This document shows positions 27,501-34,600 of a DNA stretch of 64,000 nt, in pieces (the stretch's first letter is position 1; each line of letters opens with the position of its first letter). The stretch covers positions 68,429,087-68,493,086 of the forward strand of contig JAVIAB010000073.1 in assembly GCA_032433765.1 (NCBI GenBank), in the 5' to 3' direction. The position numbers and the translations under genes are program-made. The notes beneath the pieces were generated by a model. The model searched no databases, was not told where the DNA came from, and saw only the letters and a program-made list of their open reading frames with translations. Source of the stretch: Megaustenia siamemsis. Taxonomy: Eukaryota > Mollusca > Gastropoda > Stylommatophora > Ariophantidae.

Positions 27501-28595
27501 CTGGCTGGTGACTGACTGTTGATTGAAGATTCACCACCAGCTGGACTGTAGTCAAATCAAATGTTTCGTCAATGTGAAGGTCTTCATTTATGACAGCGAT
27601 TCTTGGGGCACACTCACTGATCACAAAGTCTACACGGATTTGTCATGAGGCACATGAAGGTTGTGCTGTTTGCTACGGCCGTTACAGTGACCCGAAAGTA
27701 TGCATCATGAGCTGCGTGCCTTTTTTTTAAAAATGCCATATGTTCATTAGATCGGCAAGAAGTGAATGATCAGGATAAACACTTGTTGGTTGGTGGAACA
27801 ACAGCTGAACAGATGTGTGAATGCCCCGCCTGCAGCGACACCATTCTGTTTTAAAGTCCCTGCTCTAATGGATTAAAAAATGTATCATTCAAGCAGGACA
27901 AAAATAATTTATGGTTTCAGTTATGGATAGTCCACGTACAAGAATTATAAATTTTATATGATAAAATGATAAGCATAAGTAGTGTATAAAAGTTTTTTTT
28001 TTTTGAGTCATATAAAAATTCAGACACAATCACCTTGTGGAGACTGCACTGGGCATGCAGCCTTCTTTTTTGTCCAGTCCTGTAGTTCTCCCAGCAAATC
28101 TCAGAAAGAGGGTAAATGCTATAATTTTTTTTAAAGGTAATTTATTTACCTTACCCGATAAACAAGTTATTAGTTTTTTTAATTCTCAAATTACTTTTCT
28201 CTTGACAGTCAGCACTTCTACGTGATGTCATCAAGAAACTCGAGGAGATCAAATTTGTGACAGATACACTATCACTTGGTGATACAAAGTTCATGGTAGG
28301 ATAATAGGGATAGCAAAGTTATTAGTTAAATCTTAAAATTGTGTGTTCCATGCTGAGTCCATTCCATCAACCTTTTTTAGATTGGTAAATACTAGACTGC
28401 ACGGTTGAAGACAAAAGTATTTGTCACTTTTAGAGTCTCAGGAATACATCTTTATTTCTTCTGCTTAAAATATCTCCTGTTGTGTTGGAGAAAAAGGGCA
28501 ACATTAAAAGCTGTTTTTCTGAGACTAATAGTGGCAGATACTTTTGTCTTCAAGAGTGTAGAGTCTAGTGCAAATATATTTAATTGAAAAAAAAA

Positions 28596-28628
<33 letters not shown>

Positions 28629-31600
28629 CGTGCGTGTGTGTGTGTGTAGGGTTATGTAGACCTTCAGATCAACTTGACAAAAACAAAGTTCAGGATATTA
28701 ACAACATAACCTCTAATAATGAAATTTTACAAAAAGTTAAAAGTTTTACCTACCTAGGCAGCAAAATGTCCAGAGATGGAGACAACATTAGAAATCATGA
28801 CACACTTTGCACTTGCATTGAAGGGTTTTAACAAACTGACAAACATCTGGAGATTGTGCAACTCCTGTGTGGTATCAGTGCTAACAGATGGATGTGAAAA
28901 TTGGATATCCACCAAGATTTTAGATAGGACATTAAATGTCTTTGTAAGATCTCAAACATAAGCTGGAAAGAAAACATTTCAAAAGACTGGTGTCAAAAGA
29001 CACTAAGAAGAGCACTAAGTTATTCTGGGATTTACTGCAAAGGAATTAATTAAGTAACTATTTTTTTTAATGATCTGACAGTCCTTTAGCCTCTGCACAG
29101 TTTAATCTATTTTTTTATTCTGAGCAAAATCTGAAGTAGAATTATTTATGAATGTTGTGAATCCAGTAGTGCATACTTTTTGTTTATATCTGGGTTTGTG
29201 TAAACTTGAACAAGTAACATATGTTTGTGTATATACAATGTGAAAAATGTCCAAAAGGATCAGGATTCAAGTTTAAATATAGCAGTTCACAATATCATTT
29301 TCATTATCATCATATGCCATACCAGTTGGCGTAGGCGATCATGTCCGTCCACAATCTTCTATTTGCATTGCATAGTATCAGTTCTGTTGTTGACTGTTTT
29401 CCATGCCATGACACCAAGCTATCTATTATTTCCTCTCTTTGTCATCCGCGATCTTTCTTTTCTTGTATTTTGCCAGTTGTAACCAAGTATTCCAACTTTC
29501 CTATTCTCATGATGAGCCCAAAAAATGTTGATTGTTTCTTTCTGATGTTTTTATGAGCTGCCTTTTTGTGTTGGCCTCTTTGAGAATTTCCTCATTGTCC
29601 AGAAAGCTTGTTATCTGTCCAGGAAGCTTTCAACATTCTTTTGAGAAATCCCATCTCTGTGGCCTCTTCTTCTTCTTTTCTCTTTCACTGATACCTAAAA
29701 GGTGTCGTGATTTATATCATTTGTCGTTCTTGTGCTGCTCGAATTGTCTGAATTAGTGATTTTCCTTTGTTGTTACATGTCTCTGTCACTGCATCTATCC
29801 ATCTTCTTCTGGGTCTTCCTCTTGGTCTTTTCTGTGGCCTCTAACCATCAATATATATCATTTTAGGCCAAATTAATTCAAGATCTTCCCACACAAAAAA
29901 ATTGCCACTACTCTTCTTACATCATCCATAAACTATGCCAATGATCATTTAAAAATATGAACACCTGAATTCCCCATACGCCTAAAGGTGTGACACAGTG
30001 CTCCATGCTTACTTAACTGTTAGCACTGAACAAGATCAACTATTGGTTAGGGTCTTCCACACTTCGCTTTTACTGTTTGGATTGTCAAACCCTTGCGAGT
30101 AGAAAAACTGCATGCATTTTTGTTACCATTATTGTCCATTGTTTTTCATAGGGTGTTTGTCGGTTGTCGAAATCAGAAGATGGTACAGAACATTCATTTA
30201 GAAGGATTGATATCAGGTAAGTTAAGATGAGGGAAGTATTTGTTTTATTCTTTGTTAGTTTTGATTAGCTTGTGTTGCTGTGTTCCCTTCTGAAAGTCTA
30301 GAACAACATAAGATTTCGTCTTGTGCCAATCTTGTATATATCTATCAATATTTAATTATACAATTTATTTGTTTTATTTTATATTCTCCCAAGTTTTTAA
30401 AATCTTGTTGGAGATTTAATCATTACTAAATTATAAATTGTGATGTTTGTTGAGATGTCTCACCATTAACATTTAAAAAAAGAAGCAATTAACCTATCAA
30501 ATAATAGATCTGCTCTATGACCTATACATTTTATTTTAGCTTAAAATGCTTTTATGTTATGCATGAGTATCTGAAAACTATTTTGAACGTTAGTATATCA
30601 TGTTATTTTGTACATATCAGTTCTATTATCTTCTGTTTAGTTACACACATCTTTGTTATCTTGTTTCTATCATCTATTATCACAAAAATCCTAAGATCTT
30701 AACACTGATAGCTTTGTCACTTTTGCTAGGTTGCTTCCTTATGATCAGTACCACTGTGCATTGCTGTACTTTACGGGGTCGGATGTGTTTAACATAAACA
30801 TGCGTAAAGAGGCTCTAGAACAAGGCTTCACACTCAATGAGTACACCATCAGACCTGTTGGCAGCACAGGTAATTTTCATTGACTCTGGTAATAAATTTG
30901 ACTAATAGATTGTTAGTTTATGAGATTTGTAGTTGTGGGTTGTTAGTTTATGATATTTGTAGTTGTGGATTGTTAGTTTATGATATTTGTAGTTGTGGAT
31001 TGTTAGTTTATATGATTTGTAGTTGTGGATTGTTGGTTTATATGATTTGTAGTTGTGGATTGTTAGTTTATATGATTTGTAGTTGTGGATTGTTAGTTTA
31101 TATGATTTGTAGTTGTGGATTGTTGGTTTATATGATTTGTAGTTGTGGATTGTTAGTTTATATGATTTGTAGTTGTGGATTGTTAGTTTATATGATTTGT
31201 AATTGTGGATTGTTAGTTTATATGATTTGTAGTTGTGGATTGTTAGTCTATGAGATTTGTAGTTGTGAATTGTTAGGTTATGAGATTTGCAGTGGATTGT
31301 TACTTTATATGATTTATAGTTGTGATTGTTAGTTTATAAGATTTGCTTTTGTGGATTGTTATTTTATTAGATTTGCTTGTGTTGATTGTTAATTTATGAG
31401 ATTTACTGCTGTGAACACTATTATAGCTTTCAGGATGTCGGGATTCTGGAAATCTCCATCTTGAACTCTAACAATAATCATAGTGGTCCAGGTTTCTAGT
31501 TTCAAGAACAGATTGATTGTATGGATGAGAGCCCTTTCTGTTATGTTCCAATCTTCATCTACATATATATAGTAACTCTGTTGTTAGGTCTGTATCATAA

Positions 31601-34600
31601 CCTGTGCAGGAATCACATCTGGTCCTGATGTTTTTCTGTTATTTACTTTGGTGATCGCTTTATACATCTCAACTTTGGTGGGGCAGTTATAATCTATAGT
31701 TAGGTCAACTTCTGCAGGCTGTACCTCTGGTGGATTACTTGGAACTGCTCAGTTTCAAAAGTTCTTGGAAGTGTTGCTGCCATCTGTTCTGGCTTTCTAT
31801 ATTAGCTGAAAGTTTTCTAGTAATGTTGTGCAGGTCCTTCATATTTCCCTTACCCATAGCTTCTTCTGCTTCAGTGGCCTTTGTTGTCATTAGACTTCTG
31901 CTTGTCTGTTCTGACCCTCTTCTTTTCTTCCTTATATCCTGTCTTAAATTCCTCTTGGACCTTTGCTTTTTTGGTCCTTGTTCAACTCTTATTTATGGCT
32001 GTATTTTTTCCCCTTCCTCTCTTAAAATCTAAATGTTTCTGGTGTACTCCACTCCTTATTGTTGTGATCCTGTCATGTTGGTGTCACTTTAATTTTTGCC
32101 CATGTATCATCTAAGATTTCTTCATCTTTTACTTGTTCTAACAGTATTTGTAATTTATTCTGTAGTTCTGTTGTGTGCCCTTCTACTTTATTTATGTTCT
32201 TCACCAGGTCTGTTTTGAAGTTTCTTCCTTGTGCTAATGTTCACATCCATTTTCTTGTTAGTTTTAACTTTAGTTTAGTGCAGATGTGGTCTGATGAAGC
32301 TGTACCTCTCTTTGCTCTTACATCCTGTAATGTTCCTGAACTTCTTGGCTATGTAAATGTGTTTGATCCAATTTTTTGTTGAGTTGTTAGGCAACATGTT
32401 GCTTTTGTATGGAAATATGCTACCTTTAATAACCAATTGTTAGGCAACATGTTACTTTTGTATGGAAATATGCTACCTTTAATAACCAATTGGCACACAG
32501 ATCTATGAATTTCCCTCCATTACCATTCCTTCCTTAAATTCCATGACGTCTTATTATTGCTTCCAATCTGAGCATTGAAGTCACCTATCAAAATATTGAC
32601 ATACCCATTGAATACTTATCAAAGATTGTCATCAGCCTGTGATAGAACAGCTCTTTTAATGTGTTATCAGTGGGTGCATTTCTCTGGGCAACATTTATAT
32701 TGATTCATTTATACTTAAGGATGCTGTTATTGCTCATGAATTTTCCATGCATTAAGAGTTTTCTGTGCAGTTTTTTATGTAGTTGGGTTGCTGGTTCTAT
32801 GTCCAACTGTCCTCATTTTACCTTTGGACTCTGGTCTGGCATCTGCGGGAAAAACTCAAATAGTGCCTATGTTTTATTAATTTTTCACTTTATTTGCTCT
32901 AAAAAAAAATATCGACATCATTGCATGCTCAATTTATTTGTAGTAATGATTCTCAGTGTCTTTCAAAACATAATATAAGATATACTGCTGATTCCTGTAG
33001 CACTCTGGTTATCTACATTTTGTATCCTTCTAGACCTATATTAGATTAAATGATATTGCTTTCTTTAGTAATAAATTTCTTTAGTCTGTAATTTTATTTT
33101 TTTTACCAAAGAATATGTATTTGCATTTATTTCATTCACTCAAAACTAACTGCTTCTAGTTGTCTCAGGTTTTTGTCTCTCACTATTTGTGATTCAGTTG
33201 CTTGTGAAAAGTTACATTTTTTATTATACTTTTTGCTTGAAGCTAACAATCTTAGAAGATATATTCTGCTGTGTATCAGTCTCCACAATGGTACATGTCT
33301 GGTATTTTGTACATTCAATAATTAGCATTAAACCTGCTTTTAAAAATTAGTAACTACAAGTCTGTTTTCACTTTTTAATAAAAGATTGAACACATTCTGG
33401 TGGGTGGATGATGATGATCAGATCACCTTCTATTGCAAGACTATATATAATTTCCTACGTCTTGAAAATACTTATTGGATTTGAAGTGGTTATGTTATAC
33501 ATATAAAAGTAAAGTAAAGAGCTCTGTCATGCCAATTGGCGTATAGGGAATATGGTGTTAGTGACCATAATTTTTTATAGACCTTTGGCACACAATTTTT
33601 GGGGTGATGTGGTCAGACCCATGCCGCTTTACTTTCCCAGAAAAAAAATTTGGTAACCATTTAAAGCTGGGTGAACCTGGAAGCCATCGATCAGGATTGA
33701 ACCCGACCTCTTATCCTTTGTAGTCCAGTTCACAAACCACTGAGCTATCGCAGCTCCCTATGTTATGTTATACATATAGTTCAGCTTAATTTATTTAATC
33801 TATTTTCCCTTCCTGATTATTTTGCTGGTTTGAACTGAATTGTATGACTTAGATTTGTGAAAACCTGATGTCACCAGTGTAAAAAGTAAAAAAAAAAAGC
33901 TATTTAGATGAAGCATATTATATCATATATCAGATTAAAGAAGGAATTATTGCACAAACTGGAAATATTATTTGTAGACATAACATCATTGGGATAAGTA
34001 TTTAAAATGCAAAGAAATACGAAAATGAAAGTTGAAAAATGTTACTCACACACAGACTGCGCAATCACAGTACAACAAATTATAATAATGTAAACATGCT
34101 TTGTTTGCATTCGCCCGATGACTAAAGGAGTACACCTCTTCGTCATTCACCCTTAAAAGGATGTTAAGTGGGTGTGTCTGCGTTGTGTTGTGGTTTGCAG
34201 TATAATTGTCATATTTGCGCCTTTTGGCCCAACACATCCAACTTCAGCACAACATTTTTTAGTGCCGACTCGCTTGGCCAGACTAGACAAAATAGTCTGT
34301 TAATAGAGGTACCACAGAGGGGTGGAGCAGGGTCTGGATGATCCTGGCGCAAGCCATCAGCTGTGGGTCACTGACAACTTCCAGTTCTGGTGCTGTGAGG
34401 TGCCCCTTCACCTCTGTCAACATGCTATATCTTATGGAGATTTAGTATACTTAATTTTCACAGGTGTTGTAGTCTTCTAAATAATCCAAAGGAACCTAGG
34501 ATTTTACCCCTTTTTCCATTGGAACTCATGATAGCATGACATAAAACACACAAAAACCAGCACAATCTGAGGAACACTTTTAGAAATCAAATGTATTCCC

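Noticed and set aside
27415..27624. Small minus-strand gene
   Set aside because: Short frame in a POLB intron, no homology or start context; probably an unclassified repeat.
30880..31332. 150-residue cysteine-rich repeat protein
   Set aside because: Produced by a 30-bp intronic minisatellite just after a POLB splice donor.
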